13,228 nucleotides of DNA from an uncultured Ileibacterium sp. Its GTDB lineage: Bacteria > Bacillota > Clostridia > Peptostreptococcales > Anaerovoracaceae. The position numbers and the translations under genes were made by a program. Positions 12,855-13,228 of this stretch are shown here, in pieces. The notes under the pieces are model-generated. The model saw only the letters and a list, made by a program, of their open reading frames with translations. It made no database searches and had not been told where the DNA came from. The stretch covers positions 1 to 13,228 of the forward strand of contig CABTXQ010000033.1 of the NCBI GenBank assembly GCA_902488835.1, written 5' to 3'. Positions within the stretch are counted from its first letter, which is position 1, and each line of letters starts with the position of its first letter.

Positions 12855-13228
12855 ATGGATAATGCTAAGACAATGCTTTCGCCAAAAGAAATTACTGATT
12901 TCACTAGTGATATAGGAAGATCTAAGGCTAGCTTTTCACCATGGAGGACCAGATTCCTTTCAATCATGGCAGGGGTTTTCATATCTATAGGTGCTGCTGC
13001 AAGTACCAAGGCTAATGTGGTCCTTTCAGGGTCAAGATACGCTTCATTAATTTCTTCATTTCTTTTTTCCATCGGACTCATACTTGTTTTAGTTGCTGGA
13101 GCAGAGCTTTTTACCGGTAACATTCTCATGACGGTATCATTACTGGACGGTAAAGTTTCATTGAAGGAAATGCTGATAAATTTAATACGTGTTTATGTTT
13201 GGAATTTTATAGGTTCACTATTCTTTGC
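12855..13228 (+). CDS. Formate/nitrite transporter (FNT) family protein, N-terminal part, cut by window edge
   Basis: The first 124 codons of a plus-strand gene are present; it runs off the right edge. FNT proteins form pentameric membrane channels that carry formate, nitrite, hydrosulfide or lactate/acetate. The fragment starts with a polar leader ending in SPWRTRFLSIMAG, then a first membrane span (FISIGAAAST), a second span (about residues 65-82) running into VAGAELFTGNILM, which matches the FNT signature, and a third near residues 110-124. ATG 12855 is preceded by AAAGGAGA, 4 nt upstream, and by a promoter about 35 bp away. The substrate cannot be decided from this part; formate (FocA-like) is plausible in a fermenting anaerobe. 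It is divergent from the flavoprotein gene, with a 120-bp region between the two start codons. Confidence 0.93.
   Translation, partial: MDNAKTMLSPKEITDFTSDIGRSKASFSPWRTRFLSIMAGVFISIGAAASTKANVVLSGSRYASLISSFLFSIGLILVLVAGAELFTGNILMTVSLLDGKVSLKEMLINLIRVYVWNFIGSLFF

Noticed and set aside
12815..13129. 104-codon minus-strand frame at the right end
   Set aside because: It is antisense to the FNT gene, whose plus-strand frame carries the family signature, a good ribosome binding site and a promoter.
1..13228. tRNA genes, rRNA, CRISPR arrays, insertion sequences, phage or toxin-antitoxin genes
   Set aside because: No cloverleaf with CCA end, no regularly spaced repeats, no transposase or integrase motifs and no terminal inverted repeats were seen on either strand.

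Overview
The window looks like an AT-rich, low-GC Gram-positive (Firmicutes, probably clostridial) anaerobe. The evidence is the gene order mraZ-rsmH-ftsL-PBP-murF-mraY-murD with a PASTA-tailed class B penicillin-binding protein, an NAD-type SerA of the form common in Clostridia, a cysteine-rich flavoprotein of the kind found in anaerobes, and a formate/nitrite transporter. I cannot name the species. All genes except the last read on the minus strand.

Left part (1-6610, minus): a division and cell wall (dcw) cluster read from right to left. It holds mraZ (regulator), rsmH (16S rRNA methyltransferase), an FtsL-like divisome protein, a class B PBP with one PASTA domain, murF, mraY and the first 64 codons of murD, which runs off the left edge. 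No murE lies in this stretch. A promoter upstream of mraZ overlaps three TGNNG repeats spaced exactly 10 bp apart, a good candidate for the MraZ autoregulatory operator. A convincing intrinsic terminator sits inside the cluster, between ftsL and the PBP gene.

Middle part (6700-10810, minus): an apparent five-gene operon with a promoter at about 10775-10804 and a terminator at 6706-6736. In order of transcription it encodes a MoxR-family AAA+ ATPase, a CoxE-like VWA protein, LuxS, MTA/SAH nucleosidase (Pfs/MtnN) and an acyl-ACP thioesterase. MtnN and LuxS are consecutive steps in recycling S-adenosylhomocysteine (SAH to S-ribosylhomocysteine to homocysteine plus the AI-2 precursor). MoxR and the VWA protein form a chaperone-like pair of unknown client. 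The thioesterase releases fatty acids from acyl carrier protein. Why these three modules are together is not evident from the sequence, and this is the least ordinary part of the window.

Right part (10824-13228): serA (D-3-phosphoglycerate dehydrogenase, minus) with its own promoter and terminator, then a small flavodoxin-fold flavoprotein with a CX2CX2CX5C cysteine cluster (minus). Divergent from the flavoprotein gene, on the plus strand, is the 5' part of a formate/nitrite transporter (FNT) gene that runs off the right edge. The FNT promoter is flanked by a 9-bp inverted repeat. I saw no tRNA, rRNA, insertion sequence, CRISPR array or phage gene, and no gene-free stretch longer than 300 bases.
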